Source: Corynebacterium canis
Lineage (GTDB): Bacteria > Actinomycetota > Actinomycetes > Mycobacteriales > Mycobacteriaceae
Assembly: GCF_030408595.1 (NCBI RefSeq)
Contig: NZ_CP047080.1
Coordinates: forward strand, 2,625,353 to 2,689,352
Direction of reading: 5' to 3'
Length of the DNA stretch: 64,000 bases
The position numbers and the translations under genes are program-made. This document shows positions 8,341-18,138 of this stretch, one piece after another. The first letter of the stretch is position 1; every line of letters begins with the position of its first letter. The notes beneath the pieces are model-generated. The model was not told where the DNA came from and made no database searches. It saw nothing but the letters and a program-made list of their open reading frames with translations.

Positions 8341-9202
8341 CGGAACCCTCCAGCAGGAATTCGAGTTGCAGTGCATTAAAGGTTGCGGCGTCCTCGTATT
8401 GGGGCCAGTGGCCGCAATTCTCCATCACCGCGAGACGAGCGTTGGGGATCAATTCGGAAATGCGGCGGCCTTCATCGACGGGGCCGGACGGGTCCTTGGT
8501 GGTCCACAGCACGAGGGCGGGCGCTTGGATGGCGCGCAGGTCATCGTCCGAAAGCATATTGCGCTTGCGCACTTCCATGTTTTGCAATGCCATGTTCATT
8601 TCGCAGGCCTTCTTCCAATCCGGCTGCTCAAAAATGCGCTGGCGGGTGCGGATCAAATCAGGCGTGACCATGCTGGGGTCCGCCATCAGCCACTCGAGGC
8701 GGGCCTGGACGCGCTCCCAGCTGGGATCCTCCGCAGCCGCCATGGAAAGCGAATACAAACGCTCCATGACCTGCGGGTTCGCCATGGTGCCGCCCATGGT
8801 ATTGAGCACGATGCGGGCCACTCGATCCGGATGCTGCTGCGCGAGGCGGGCGGTGGTCCAGCCGCCGAGGGATTCCCCGGAGAAGTAGGCCTTTTCCACG
8901 CCGAGGTGATCGAGAATAGCCAGCACCTGGTCGATGTAATGCTGGATTTCTAGGGGATGATCCGGCTTCGAGCTATAACCGTGGCCGATGAAATCAATGG
9001 CGTAGACATTGAAGTGTTCCGCGTGAGCCTGCAGGTTACGGACATATGCTTCGGCGTGTCCGGTAATGCCGTGCAGCATCAACAAGGTGGGCTTATCTGG
9101 GGACCCGGCATGCAGGTAGCGGGTGCGGTAGCCTCCCGCATGAAAATAGCCTTGGCTAAATTCAACCTCTGCGAGATCGTCCCAGACGCTGGTGTATTTC
9201 AT
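8333..9202 (-). CDS. mhpC: meta-cleavage product C-C bond hydrolase
   Basis: Alpha/beta-hydrolase of 289 aa that cleaves the ring-fission product (2-hydroxy-6-oxonona-2,4-dienedioate type) to succinate (or fumarate) and 2-hydroxypentadienoate. The oxyanion motif is LMLHGITGHAE, the nucleophile elbow GESLGGWT, and the acid and histidine lie in LWTTKDPSG and NCGHWPQYE. The frame continues upstream to 9304, but the ATG at 9202 has a strong GGAGGA site. It is the promoter-proximal gene of mhpCBDFE. A candidate IclR operator lies about 100 bp upstream. Confidence 0.92.
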   Translation of the reverse strand: MKYTSVWDDLAEVEFSQGYFHAGGYRTRYLHAGSPDKPTLLMLHGITGHAEAYVRNLQAHAEHFNVYAIDFIGHGYSSKPDHPLEIQHYIDQVLAILDHLGVEKAYFSGESLGGWTTARLAQQHPDRVARIVLNTMGGTMANPQVMERLYSLSMAAAEDPSWERVQARLEWLMADPSMVTPDLIRTRQRIFEQPDWKKACEMNMALQNMEVRKRNMLSDDDLRAIQAPALVLWTTKDPSGPVDEGRRISELIPNARLAVMENCGHWPQYEDAATFNALQLEFLLEGSDV

Positions 9203-9239
9203 AGTTCCTCCGATCCAAGGGCGAGATAATGACATCAAT

Positions 9240-9255
9240 AGTGATGCACCACACA
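9240..9255. promoter_or_regulatory. Possible GlxR (CRP-type) site before mhpC
   Basis: AGTGATGCACCACACA differs from the consensus TGTGA-N6-TCACA at one base in each half-site. It lies 38-53 bp upstream of the mhpC start and downstream of the IclR-type palindrome, a plausible place for catabolite control. The match is imperfect. Confidence 0.3.
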
Positions 9256-9297
9256 CTTTGTGATGGTAAGAGGAACACCTGTCCAACCAACAGGGCT

Positions 9298-9314
9298 GTT
9301 CCACCTATTGGAAC
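9298..9314. promoter_or_regulatory. Candidate IclR operator 3 (mhp operon)
   Basis: GTTCCACCTATTGGAAC is a perfect 6-bp inverted repeat with a 5-bp spacer, 96-112 bp upstream of mhpC. Spacing and position match operator 1 in front of the oxygenase genes. Confidence 0.6.
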
Positions 9315-9358
9315 AACCCTGCGTGCGTGTGAACCGACTTACGTCGCGGCCACCGGCC

Positions 9359-11461
9359 CTAGCTGGTCAGGCCCGTGACCTGGTGAATAATCCAGGCGAA
9401 TTCGAAGGCGGTCTGGCGCCATTGATCGTAGCGGCCAGAAACCCCGCCGTGGCCCGCAGCCATCTCGGTTTTCAGGAGGAATTCCCCGCCGGTCGCCTGG
9501 TTTCGCAGCGCGGCGATCCATTTCGCGGGCTCCACATACAGCACCCGGGTATCGTTCAGCGAGGTTACCGCCAAAATGTTCGGATACTCCTTGGCTTCTA
9601 CGTTTTCGTAGGGCGCATAGGAAGCCATATAGTGGTAAACCTCGGGGTTTTCCAGCGGGTTGCCCCACTCGTCCCATTCCACCACGGTGAGCGGCAATTC
9701 GGGCATAAGGATGCTGGTCAGGGGGTCCACAAACGGCACGATCGCGGCGACGGCCCGGAACCGATCGGGTGCCATATTCGCCACCGCACCCATGAGCAAA
9801 CCGCCCGCGGACCCACCATTGGCGGCGAGGAGGTGCGGGACGGTAAAGCCGCGTTCGATCAGGTAGTCGGCGACGTCGATAAAGTCGGTGAAGGTGTTTT
9901 TCTTGGCCAGCATTTTGCCGGTGTCGTACCAATTTCGGCCCATTTCGCCGCCGCCACGGACATGGGCGATGGCGAAGAGCATGCCGCGATCGAGCATGCT
10001 CAGCCGGGCGACGGAAAAGCTGGGATCGATAGGAGTTTCGTACGAGCCATAGCCGTACAGCAAAGTGGGACGGGGTTCTTCAAAGTCCAGGTCCACACGG
10101 TGCACGAGCGACACCGGCACCTCCACACCGTCGCGGGCGGTGACCCAAACGCGCGAGGCGGTGTATTCGCTGGGGTCGTAACCGCCGAGCACTTCCTGCC
10201 GCTTCAGCAAAGTTCGCTCGTTTGTTTGCACGTCGAGCTCGTACACGCTCGCCGGGCTAATAAAACTGGTGTACGTGTAGCGCAACCGCGGAGTTTTCCA
10301 CTCGGGATTATTGCCCGCGCCCACGCTATACAGCTCCTCGGGGAACTCCAGTTCGGTGAACGCGGTGTATCCGGGGTCGAGCTTCATCAACGCCAGGCGC
10401 CCGATACCGCCCGAACGGTAGCCCACAGCGATATGCGTGGCAAACGGGTCAACACCCTCGATGCGCACATCGTCTCGGTGCGGAATCAAAACGTTTAACT
10501 TGTCCAAGGCGCTTAGCTCATCCACCCCGCATTCGCCGAGCTCAAAGTTGGGCCCGCTAGCGTTGTGCACCACCAACCAGCGATCCTCGCCGGCCACCAC
10601 CGCGTGGTCCACACCGTATTCCACGTGTTCCTGGCGCGGCACTAGGCAGCGGAATTCGCCGGTAGGGTTGTCCATTTCCAGCACCCAGCATTCGCTCGTG
10701 GTTTTGGAGCCGAGCTCAATCAGCAGGTATTTCTCGCTGCGGGTCGAATCCACGCCCACCCAGAACCGTGCGTCCGGCTCGTGGAACACCTGCACGTCCT
10801 CGCTGGCGGGCGTGCCCACGCGGTGCCGCCAGACGGAGTCGGGGCGCCACGCGACGTCGACACGCTGGTAAAACACGTAATCTTCGCCCGCCCATACCGC
10901 GCCCGCGGCAATGCCGGGGATTTCATCGCCTAAGAGTTCGCCCGTCTCGAGGTCCTTGATGCGCAGAGTGTAGCGCTCGTCGCCCTCCACGTCGGTGGAA
11001 TAGGCCAGGTAGCGGCCCGAAAGTGTGACCGAACCGGCGCCCAAAGCAAAGAACTCGTGGCCTTCCGCTAGCGCATTCGAATCTAGGATGACTTGCTCGC
11101 CGGGCAAAGGCTCCGCGGTAACCTCCGGCGGATTCCAATCCTGGGCGGGCACCCGGCAGCTCAAGCTATAGCTTTTGCCTTCCTCGGTGCGCACAAAGTA
11201 CCACCAGTCCCCCGAACGAGCGGGAACGGACATGTCCGTCTCCTTCACCCGACCTTTGATCTCTTGGAACACATGTTCCTGCAGCTCGCCGAGGTGCGCG
11301 GTGCGGGCTGCGGTGTATGAGTTTTCCGCCTCCAAATAGGCGATGGTTTCCGGCGATTCCTTGTCCCGCAACCATTCGTAGTTGTCTATGAATTCCTTGC
11401 CGTGATGGCTGCGGACAAACGGGATCTTTTTCGCCGTGGGCGGGGTTGCGCGTTCAGTCAT
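9359..11461 (-). CDS. ptrB: Prolyl oligopeptidase family protease II
   Basis: Serine peptidase of family S9A (700 aa), probably cytoplasmic because no signal peptide is seen. Oligopeptidase B-type enzymes cut short peptides after basic residues. The N-terminal half is the beta-propeller. The catalytic domain carries the nucleophile motif ANGGSAGGLLMG, the Asp in SLNDTRVLYVEP and the His in AGHGGVSGRYDQW. The start is the ATG at 11461. It follows purC on the same strand, an arrangement I recall from other corynebacteria. Confidence 0.93.
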   Translation of the reverse strand: MTERATPPTAKKIPFVRSHHGKEFIDNYEWLRDKESPETIAYLEAENSYTAARTAHLGELQEHVFQEIKGRVKETDMSVPARSGDWWYFVRTEEGKSYSLSCRVPAQDWNPPEVTAEPLPGEQVILDSNALAEGHEFFALGAGSVTLSGRYLAYSTDVEGDERYTLRIKDLETGELLGDEIPGIAAGAVWAGEDYVFYQRVDVAWRPDSVWRHRVGTPASEDVQVFHEPDARFWVGVDSTRSEKYLLIELGSKTTSECWVLEMDNPTGEFRCLVPRQEHVEYGVDHAVVAGEDRWLVVHNASGPNFELGECGVDELSALDKLNVLIPHRDDVRIEGVDPFATHIAVGYRSGGIGRLALMKLDPGYTAFTELEFPEELYSVGAGNNPEWKTPRLRYTYTSFISPASVYELDVQTNERTLLKRQEVLGGYDPSEYTASRVWVTARDGVEVPVSLVHRVDLDFEEPRPTLLYGYGSYETPIDPSFSVARLSMLDRGMLFAIAHVRGGGEMGRNWYDTGKMLAKKNTFTDFIDVADYLIERGFTVPHLLAANGGSAGGLLMGAVANMAPDRFRAVAAIVPFVDPLTSILMPELPLTVVEWDEWGNPLENPEVYHYMASYAPYENVEAKEYPNILAVTSLNDTRVLYVEPAKWIAALRNQATGGEFLLKTEMAAGHGGVSGRYDQWRQTAFEFAWIIHQVTGLTS

Positions 11462-11500
11462 GCAACCCGATGGTACCCAGCGGCGTCACCGCTGGCACAT

Positions 11501-11540
11501 CGCCTCCGCGCGATACACAACGCCTCCGCGCGATACCCAA
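11501..11540. repeat. 20-bp tandem repeat between ptrB and purC
   Basis: Two adjacent copies of a 20-bp unit beginning CGCCTCCGCGCGATAC, differing at one base, lie in the 88-bp gap. A small hairpin (CCAGCGG, 5-base loop, CCGCTGG) precedes them at 11477-11495. No function is apparent. Confidence 0.7.
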
Positions 11541-11549
11541 CAAAGTGCG

Positions 11550-12443
11550 CTACACGCAGCACCCGATCCATTCCGAAAACTTTCGGCCGGAAATGCGTTC
11601 GTACGCTTCCAAATAGCGTTCCCGGGTCGCTTCCACCACGGCACCCGGCAATGGGGGCGGCGGGGTAGCACCGTTTTTATCCCACCCGGATTTAGAACTC
11701 AACAACCAATTCCGCACATATTGCTTGTCAAAACTTGGTTGCACCCGCCCCTCCGCATAGCCGTCCGCGGGCCAGTACCGCGAAGAATCCGGGGTGAGCA
11801 CCTCATCGGCGAGCACCAAGGTGCCGTTGCTATCCAACCCAAATTCAAATTTCGTATCGGCCAAAATCAAGCCGTGTTCCAAGGCGATTTCCGCCGCCTG
11901 GGAATAAATATCAAGCGTCGCCTTGCGCAGCTCTTCGGCGCGCGCTTCGCCGAGCTTTTCCACCACGGCGTCGAAACTCACGTTCTCATCATGGTCGCCG
12001 AGCTCCGCCTTTGTCGCGGGCGTAAAAATAGGTTGCGCAAGTTTGGAGGCTTCACGCAACCCAGCGGGCAATTCCACCCCGCACACCGCACCCGTTTCCT
12101 TGTACTCCGCCAACCCCGAGCCGGTCAGGTAGCCGCGGGCCACACATTCGAACGGCACCATATCGAGTTTCTTGCACACCATGGCGCGCCCCAACACTTC
12201 CTCCGGGATGCGCGGGTCATCGATCGGGCCGGCAAGGTGGTTGGGAAAATCGATCGTGTCAAAGAAAAACATACTCATCGCGGTGAGGACACGACCTTTG
12301 TCGGGAATCTCGGTTTCCAAAATGTGATCGAATGCCGAGATGCGATCTGAAACCACCATGAGAAGTGTTTCATCGTCGATTTCATAAATCTCGCGAACCT
12401 TACCTGCTGAAAGGTGGTTATACGAGGACAGTTCTGGACGCAT
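11550..12443 (-). CDS. purC: SAICAR synthetase
   Basis: Phosphoribosylaminoimidazole-succinocarboxamide synthase (297 aa), which ligates CAIR and aspartate with ATP in de novo purine synthesis. The ATP-binding motif [10 protein letters not shown] lies at about 14-23, followed by [12 protein letters not shown], and the later motifs [19 protein letters not shown] and [10 protein letters not shown] are typical. The open frame extends to 12743, but only the ATG at 12443 (MRPELSSY) fits the family. It follows purB on the same strand, with a 375-bp gap. Confidence 0.96.
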   Translation of the reverse strand: MRPELSSYNHLSAGKVREIYEIDDETLLMVVSDRISAFDHILETEIPDKGRVLTAMSMFFFDTIDFPNHLAGPIDDPRIPEEVLGRAMVCKKLDMVPFECVARGYLTGSGLAEYKETGAVCGVELPAGLREASKLAQPIFTPATKAELGDHDENVSFDAVVEKLGEARAEELRKATLDIYSQAAEIALEHGLILADTKFEFGLDSNGTLVLADEVLTPDSSRYWPADGYAEGRVQPSFDKQYVRNWLLSSKSGWDKNGATPPPPLPGAVVEATRERYLEAYERISGRKFSEWIGCCV

Positions 12444-12818
12444 ACGAAAAGATTCTAGTCCTCCCGATACCCCAATGTCATTCAGCTCCGGCATCCGCAA
12501 CGGAAATGCGCAACCCAGCAAATTAGCCACATGTTTCGCGGTGTATTGCGCCGCCTCAGACAACGCCAAAACGCGAGGTAAACGGCGGCGAGCCACACAC
12601 TTGGGCCCCTCCGACTCACCCCTTTCGGAGGGTGTCGTCTCGATCACTCCGCGGCCGCGCAAACGCCCTATGTCACGCAGCCGCGCGATCGCACCCACAA
12701 GCGCGCGGAAAGGCGCGGCACAAGACATAATAATTGCGCGCAACCAACCTGAGAGGGCCTCAGCTTTCCTTGAGGCTCACGGCATCGCTTATCGACGCCG
12801 CGACCTCCCGCACCGCCC
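12444..12818. other. Gene-free stretch between purB and purC
   Basis: No convincing gene. It contains a perfect 8-bp inverted repeat, CCCTCCGA (12607-12614) with TCGGAGGG (12625-12632), without a T-run. It also contains one of three copies of the 16-mer GCTTATCGACGCCGCG (near 12786). The frame open through it on the minus strand is Arg-rich and unlike a protein. Confidence 0.5.
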
Positions 12819-14249
12819 CTATAAAATCTCGCCCGGCGTGTACTCCGCCGCCTCCGGATGGCGGTACACCAATTCTTGAATCCGGGTGATCACGCGCGAA
12901 ACTTGGGTTTCCGCCGCACCGATAAAGGCGTTTCGGTCCGCCAGCGCTTCCTCCAATTGCTTGCGGTTCAGCGGAATGCGCTTGTCTTTGGCCAGGCGCT
13001 GGATCAGGTCCTGTTCGGCGCCTTTTTCGCGCATGTCCAAGGCCACCGCCACGGCGTTTTCCTTGATTGCCTCGTGCGCAGTTTCGCGGCCCACGCCCGC
13101 GCGCACCGCCGCCATAAGGATGCGGGTGGTGGCCAGGAAGGGCAGGTAGCGTTCCAGCTCCCGGGAAATCATGGCGGGGAAGGCACCGAATTCCTCCAGC
13201 ACCGTAAGGAAGGTTTCAAACATTCCGTCGATGGCAAAGAAGGCGTCCGGCAGGGCCACGCGGCGGACCACCGAGCAGAACACGTCCCCCTCGTTCCATT
13301 GCTGCCCGGACAGGTCGGCGAGCATGGTCAGGTAGCCCCGCAACACCACCTGCAAACCGCATACGCGTTCGCAAGAGCGGGCGTTCATTTTGTGCGGCAT
13401 CGCCGAGGACCCGACCTGGCCCTCCTTAAAGCCTTCCGTAACAATCTCATTGCCCGCCATCAGCCGGATGGTGGTGGCGAGCGAGGACGGCCCCGCGCCG
13501 AGCTGGACCAGCGCAGACACGGCGTCAAAATCCAAAGACCGCGGATACACCTGACCCACGGAATCGAACACGCGATGGAAGCCAAGATGGTCCGCGATGC
13601 GGGTTTCCAGGGAGGCCAGCTTCATTTCATTGCCGCCCATCAGGTCCAGCATGTCCTGCGAGGTCCCCATCGGCCCCTTGATGCCGCGCAGCGGGTAGCG
13701 GCCCAGCAATTCCTCCACGCGTTCGATGGCCACCAGCATTTCATCGGCGGCGCTGGCAAAACGCTTGCCCAAGGTGGTGGCCTGCGCCGCAACATTGTGC
13801 GAACGCCCCGCCATAACCTCCGTTTGGTATTGGGCCGCGCGTTCCCCGATGCGCGCCACCACGGCAACCGCTTTATCGCGAATAAGTTCGAGCGAGCGGA
13901 CCACTTGGAGTTGCTCCACGTTTTCCGTCAGGTCGCGGCTGGTCATGCCTTTATGAATGTGCTCAAACCCGGCGAGCGCATTAAATTCCTCAATGCGCGC
14001 CTTTACATCGTGCCGGGTAACACGCTCCCGCGCCGCGATGGACGCGAGATCGACCTTATCTATCACGGCCTCGTATGCTTCGATGGCTTCCACTGGGATG
14101 TCCACCCCGAGGTCCTTTTGGGCTTTCATCACGGCGATCCAGAGCTGTCGCTCGAGGATAATTTTCGATTCCGCGCTCCAGAAGCTATTCAGCTCTTCCG
14201 AAGCGTAACGATTGGACAAGACATTCGCGATATTGTTGGTTTCAGCCAC
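12819..14249 (-). CDS. purB: Adenylosuccinate lyase
   Basis: Fumarase/aspartase-superfamily lyase (476 aa) acting at two steps of purine synthesis: SAICAR to AICAR, and adenylosuccinate to AMP, releasing fumarate each time. The superfamily signature GSSAMPHKMNARSCE lies in the C-terminal half. MTSRDLTENVE and AGRSHNVAAQATTLG carry the substrate-binding and catalytic-His segments. ATG start at 14249. It is transcribed toward purC. Confidence 0.96.
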   Translation of the reverse strand: MAETNNIANVLSNRYASEELNSFWSAESKIILERQLWIAVMKAQKDLGVDIPVEAIEAYEAVIDKVDLASIAARERVTRHDVKARIEEFNALAGFEHIHKGMTSRDLTENVEQLQVVRSLELIRDKAVAVVARIGERAAQYQTEVMAGRSHNVAAQATTLGKRFASAADEMLVAIERVEELLGRYPLRGIKGPMGTSQDMLDLMGGNEMKLASLETRIADHLGFHRVFDSVGQVYPRSLDFDAVSALVQLGAGPSSLATTIRLMAGNEIVTEGFKEGQVGSSAMPHKMNARSCERVCGLQVVLRGYLTMLADLSGQQWNEGDVFCSVVRRVALPDAFFAIDGMFETFLTVLEEFGAFPAMISRELERYLPFLATTRILMAAVRAGVGRETAHEAIKENAVAVALDMREKGAEQDLIQRLAKDKRIPLNRKQLEEALADRNAFIGAAETQVSRVITRIQELVYRHPEAAEYTPGEIL

Positions 14250-14358
14250 ATATTGATTATCGCACGAATCTGTTGCGCGTTACGCGCCTACACGATTCCC
14301 GCGGCTTTTACGGTACTGCCCTAACGCGAAATTCCACACCCGCAGCCGGCCGCCGCGC

Positions 14359-15495
14359 TCATAAAATCTTTGCGATCCTCTCGCACGCTTCTTCGATTTG
14401 CTCCAGCGGAAGGCAGAAGCTGATCCGAATGTATTTGTGCCCGTCAACGGGGTCGAAATCCACGCCCGGAGCGAAGGCAACGCCGGTGGTTTCCAGCACC
14501 TCGCGGCACCACACCTCCGAATCCGCCGTCAGGTGCGAAACATCCACGTACAGGTAGAAGCCCCCGTCCGGCGGCGCGAAGCGATCCAGCCCCAATTGCG
14601 GCAGCCGTTCCAAAAGCATGCTTCTCGACGCCGCGTACCGCTCCACGTGCCCCCTTACCTCGGACTGCGCCTCCTCATCGAACGCCGCCAAGGCCGCGTA
14701 TTGGGAGATCGCCGGCGGGCATAGCGCCAGGTTTGCCTGCAGGTTTTCCAAAGGTTTCACGAGCTCATCGGGGACGATCAACCAGCCGAGCCGCCACCCC
14801 GTCATGGAAAAGAACTTGCTCAGGCTGCCTACCACCACGGCTTGGGAGGAATAGTTCCGCGCGGTGGCGCATTGCCTGCCGTAGCTGATCCCATGGTAGA
14901 TCTCATCGGAAATCAGCAAGCAGCTACGGGCCTCGCACCATTCGGCGATGCGTGCTAATTCCGCGGCGTCGATAATCGTCCCGGTCGGGTTATCCGGGCT
15001 GGTCACAATGAGTGCGCGCGGTGGTTCCGGCAATTTCTCCAATTGTTCCACGGTGGGTTGGAATCGGGTTTCGGGGCCGCACGGGACTTCGACAATGCGT
15101 GCCCCCAGCGCCTGCAACGTGTTCCGATACGCTGGGTACCCGGGGCGGGTCATGGCGATGCAATCCCCGTGGTCGAGAGCGGCGAGAAAGAGCGCCACGA
15201 ACCCGCCGGAAGAGCCCGTGGTCACCACCACATTGGCCGCCTGCGTATTCGAACCGTAGGTGTCGCGATGCCACCGCGCGATGCGTTCCCGCAATTCCGG
15301 CGTGCCCAGCGTGGCGGTGTAGCCCAGCTGGTGTTCCGCGAGGCTGCGCTGTGCCTGTTCGACCACGGCACGCGGAGCGCCCGTAGCCGGTTGCCCCACG
15401 CACATCATGATGGATCCGGGCCGCTGTTGCGCGGCCGCAAGGATCTGCATGACCCGAAATGGTTGGACCTGACTACGGGCGCTCACATAGCTCAT
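14359..15495 (-). CDS. PLP-dependent aminotransferase, class I/II
   Basis: Fold-type I aminotransferase of 378 aa. The Schiff-base lysine lies in VVGSLSKFFSMTGWRLGW, the TSPDNPTGT motif positions the cofactor ring and ISDEIYHGISYG the pyridine nitrogen. The substrate cannot be assigned; AspC-like enzymes occur next to purB/purC in corynebacteria, but this sequence could act on several amino acids. ATG start at 15495. Confidence 0.88.
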   Translation of the reverse strand: MSYVSARSQVQPFRVMQILAAAQQRPGSIMMCVGQPATGAPRAVVEQAQRSLAEHQLGYTATLGTPELRERIARWHRDTYGSNTQAANVVVTTGSSGGFVALFLAALDHGDCIAMTRPGYPAYRNTLQALGARIVEVPCGPETRFQPTVEQLEKLPEPPRALIVTSPDNPTGTIIDAAELARIAEWCEARSCLLISDEIYHGISYGRQCATARNYSSQAVVVGSLSKFFSMTGWRLGWLIVPDELVKPLENLQANLALCPPAISQYAALAAFDEEAQSEVRGHVERYAASRSMLLERLPQLGLDRFAPPDGGFYLYVDVSHLTADSEVWCREVLETTGVAFAPGVDFDPVDGHKYIRISFCLPLEQIEEACERIAKIL

Positions 15496-15519
15496 AGTGG
15501 CTATCGTAGTGCCTTCGCA

Positions 15520-18138
15520 CTAGTTGTTGCGGCGGGACCTCCGTACCAAGAACACACCCACGCCCGCGATAATGATCGCCAGGACAACCAGGCCGATTAC
15601 GCTGGCACCGGTTTGCGCCAACTGGCGCGGGGAAGACTTGGAAGCGGTGGTATCGCCGGTGTTCTGCGCACCGCCGTTTTGCTGCGCCTGGTTCGACTGC
15701 TGCGCTCCAGCCGGGCTGTTCGGCGCAGTCGTCTGGGTGGTGTTACCACTCGAACCGGAGGAGCCGAAGCTGCCCAAGAACGGGACCAGGGCGAGCAATC
15801 CCAACCAACCGCCGGGGGGCGGCATGTCCGGGCTCTTCAGCGTATTGGTTACGGTGAGCAGCACGCCGACCTCGTCGGGAGCCACGGTGACCGTGGCGGT
15901 ACCGTCGCGATTATCGTGCACCGCACCTTCGATATTGCCTTCGAACTTCGGAGTTGCCCACGGCGAATCCTCGGGCAGGATCTCCTTGACGGTCACCTTC
16001 GTGCCCAAGGGAAGCTTCGGGAAACCGGGGAAGGCCTCACGCGGGCGCAGCGTAAATTCACGCTTTTCGGTCTTGCCGTCCAATTCCCAGGTTGCCTCGA
16101 ACTTGAACTCTTCATCTTGCAGCGCCTCGTCGGCGCGCTCGTTGTCGAGCTTCTTGGTTACTGCCAGGCTGCCCGTCATGCGAGTGTAGGCATTCGTGAA
16201 CTCTGCTACCGCGATATCAGGATCCGCCTTGATCTCGATTTCACGTTTGAAATCCACGGGGTTTGCCACGAGGTCGTAACCGTCCATCTTGGCCTTTTCG
16301 GCGTTTTCAACGATTTCGCACTTGGTACCCACCTTGAACTTCTTAGTGGATTTCACCGCAACGCCATCGCCCTTGACGGAAATCTCATCGGTGACAACTT
16401 CATCGCTGCCGGGGACGCGGCAGGTGTAATTGAACCAGAATTCCTTGTTCTTCACAGCGTCGATTCCCGCGGTGTGCTTCACAATGGAAAACGGAGCTTC
16501 CGGAATTTCGGCCACATTCGTCAGGTCTACCGAGATATTCGTATTATTAATGGTCTTGAATTTGACAGACTTGCCGCCATCAAGCACCTCGACGCTATTC
16601 GGGTCGCCGCCCTCGCTGACCTTGAAATGATGGCCGGTAAACTTCACGCCAGGAATGGTCGGGGTCTCCAATTCAGTAAGCTGCACCGTGGTGCCAGCCT
16701 TCCAGCTCTTCGGACCGCTGGCCCGGCCATTCAAAGGCACATCAATTACCTCGGTGGCGAGCTTCTTGTTAGCTGCATCGAAAACCTCGGCCTGAACCTT
16801 AAACGTCGTTCCAGCTGGAATCAGGCTCGGGTCCACGCCTTCAACGAACTTACCCACGGTGTAGGAACCAAATTTCACACCGCTGATCGTGCCTTCGCTG
16901 TGCTGGCTTCGGTACAGCTTCACTTCGTTCGTTGTATCAACGCCATCAATGGTCGCCTTATTGGTGGTAACGCCGTCCTCAGGGGTGTACACCGTCTTGC
17001 CATCCGCTTGAGTGACGGCAACGGACGGAGCGATCTGCCCGTTCTCGGTTTCAGTCCAATAGTGAATACGGTAGAAACGATCGCTCTTCCACTGCTTTTC
17101 CGGATTCGGCGGATCTACATCGAATTTGATGGTCTTACCATCACGTACAACGTTGGTTGCGTCTTGCTTAACGCTTGCCTTTTCATTCTCAGGGGTGACA
17201 ATGTTCTGGCCATTCTCTTGAGTGACAGGGTACTCGGTAATTCGCGGAACATCCCCAGTGAACTTGTGTGCGTACCCGCCCAGCGTATCCGTTACGTGGA
17301 GCGTACCCACACTCTTTTCCGCCAAGAGTTTACCGGGGATATTGATGGTCCAAGTCGCCTTTTTGCCTTCCTTGTTGTACCAACCCCATTTGCGCACGCT
17401 ATTCGGGAATGAGTCAAGCACACCGATCACGCCGACGCCTTCACCGGGGAGAAATGCCTTGGTATCCACCTCGTTCAACCGCAAGGTGACTTCACGGGAT
17501 TCCAATGCCTTGGTCGCCTGGGCGGTGGTCTTCAGCGTCCCGCCAACTTCGTCCAAACCTTCGAAGGCAGCGTCAAAAGTACAGGTGATGGTGCGCGGAC
17601 CGAGCTCCACTACGCACGTACCACCCTTTTTGTTGTCCTTATCTAACAACGGGAAGCTCTCGCTCGCATACAAGCTAAAGGTTTCCGGGTAAACAATCTT
17701 AAACTGCTGGCCGTTCACTATCCCGTTCGGCGCGAACCAATCCACCTCGAACTTGGCTAGGCCCCATTGTTTCAGGGTGTCGTCCGGCTTCAGCCCGCCA
17801 CTGGCATTAGTAACCCTTACGTTGGAGAGTTCTACGGTCTTTTCAGCGTTCGCCCCGGCGTTCTGCTCTGCGGGAGCTTGGTCCGTCTGCTGCTGCGTGG
17901 TCTCAGCGGGGTTTTCAGGCTGGGTCTCGGCAGGGGTGCCGCCTGCGTTATCGGTCCCCTCGCCGGATCGTCCGTTCGACGTGTCCGCTGGTTGATCGGT
18001 GGTTTCAGAGTTCGCTGGAGGCGAAGCTGGATCAGCCTCCTGTGCCGTGGCGCGGGGCACAACCAAAATGGCCAGCGTCACGGCGATTACGGCAAGAACG
18101 GCCCAGACGGCCTTCCAGGTAATCGTAGTTGGTCGCAT
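15520..18138 (-). CDS. Sortase-anchored surface adhesin (LAQTG), paralogue 1
   Basis: Cell-wall protein of 872 aa. It has a signal peptide (cleavage likely after A32), then a Pro/Ser/Thr/Gln-rich linker to about residue 95. A large region from about 100 resembles the paired Ig-like adhesion domains of MSCRAMM-type proteins, and is followed by repeated modules of the DUF5979/Cna-B-like kind, each with a Cys pair (FNYTC ... GTKCEIVE). The C-terminus has a Gly/Gln/Asn-rich stalk, LAQTG at 840-844, a hydrophobic span and an Arg-rich tail. LAxTG is an accepted variant of the LPxTG sortase signal in corynebacteria. It is paralogous along its length to the protein at 19128-21536. No sortase gene is nearby. 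Confidence 0.85.
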   Translation of the reverse strand: MRPTTITWKAVWAVLAVIAVTLAILVVPRATAQEADPASPPANSETTDQPADTSNGRSGEGTDNAGGTPAETQPENPAETTQQQTDQAPAEQNAGANAEKTVELSNVRVTNASGGLKPDDTLKQWGLAKFEVDWFAPNGIVNGQQFKIVYPETFSLYASESFPLLDKDNKKGGTCVVELGPRTITCTFDAAFEGLDEVGGTLKTTAQATKALESREVTLRLNEVDTKAFLPGEGVGVIGVLDSFPNSVRKWGWYNKEGKKATWTINIPGKLLAEKSVGTLHVTDTLGGYAHKFTGDVPRITEYPVTQENGQNIVTPENEKASVKQDATNVVRDGKTIKFDVDPPNPEKQWKSDRFYRIHYWTETENGQIAPSVAVTQADGKTVYTPEDGVTTNKATIDGVDTTNEVKLYRSQHSEGTISGVKFGSYTVGKFVEGVDPSLIPAGTTFKVQAEVFDAANKKLATEVIDVPLNGRASGPKSWKAGTTVQLTELETPTIPGVKFTGHHFKVSEGGDPNSVEVLDGGKSVKFKTINNTNISVDLTNVAEIPEAPFSIVKHTAGIDAVKNKEFWFNYTCRVPGSDEVVTDEISVKGDGVAVKSTKKFKVGTKCEIVENAEKAKMDGYDLVANPVDFKREIEIKADPDIAVAEFTNAYTRMTGSLAVTKKLDNERADEALQDEEFKFEATWELDGKTEKREFTLRPREAFPGFPKLPLGTKVTVKEILPEDSPWATPKFEGNIEGAVHDNRDGTATVTVAPDEVGVLLTVTNTLKSPDMPPPGGWLGLLALVPFLGSFGSSGSSGNTTQTTAPNSPAGAQQSNQAQQNGGAQNTGDTTASKSSPRQLAQTGASVIGLVVLAIIIAGVGVFLVRRSRRNN

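Noticed and set aside
11550..12743. Long N-terminal extension of purC
   Set aside because: The extra 100 residues are Arg-rich, lack similarity to PurC and cross an inverted repeat; the ATG at 12443 gives the normal enzyme.
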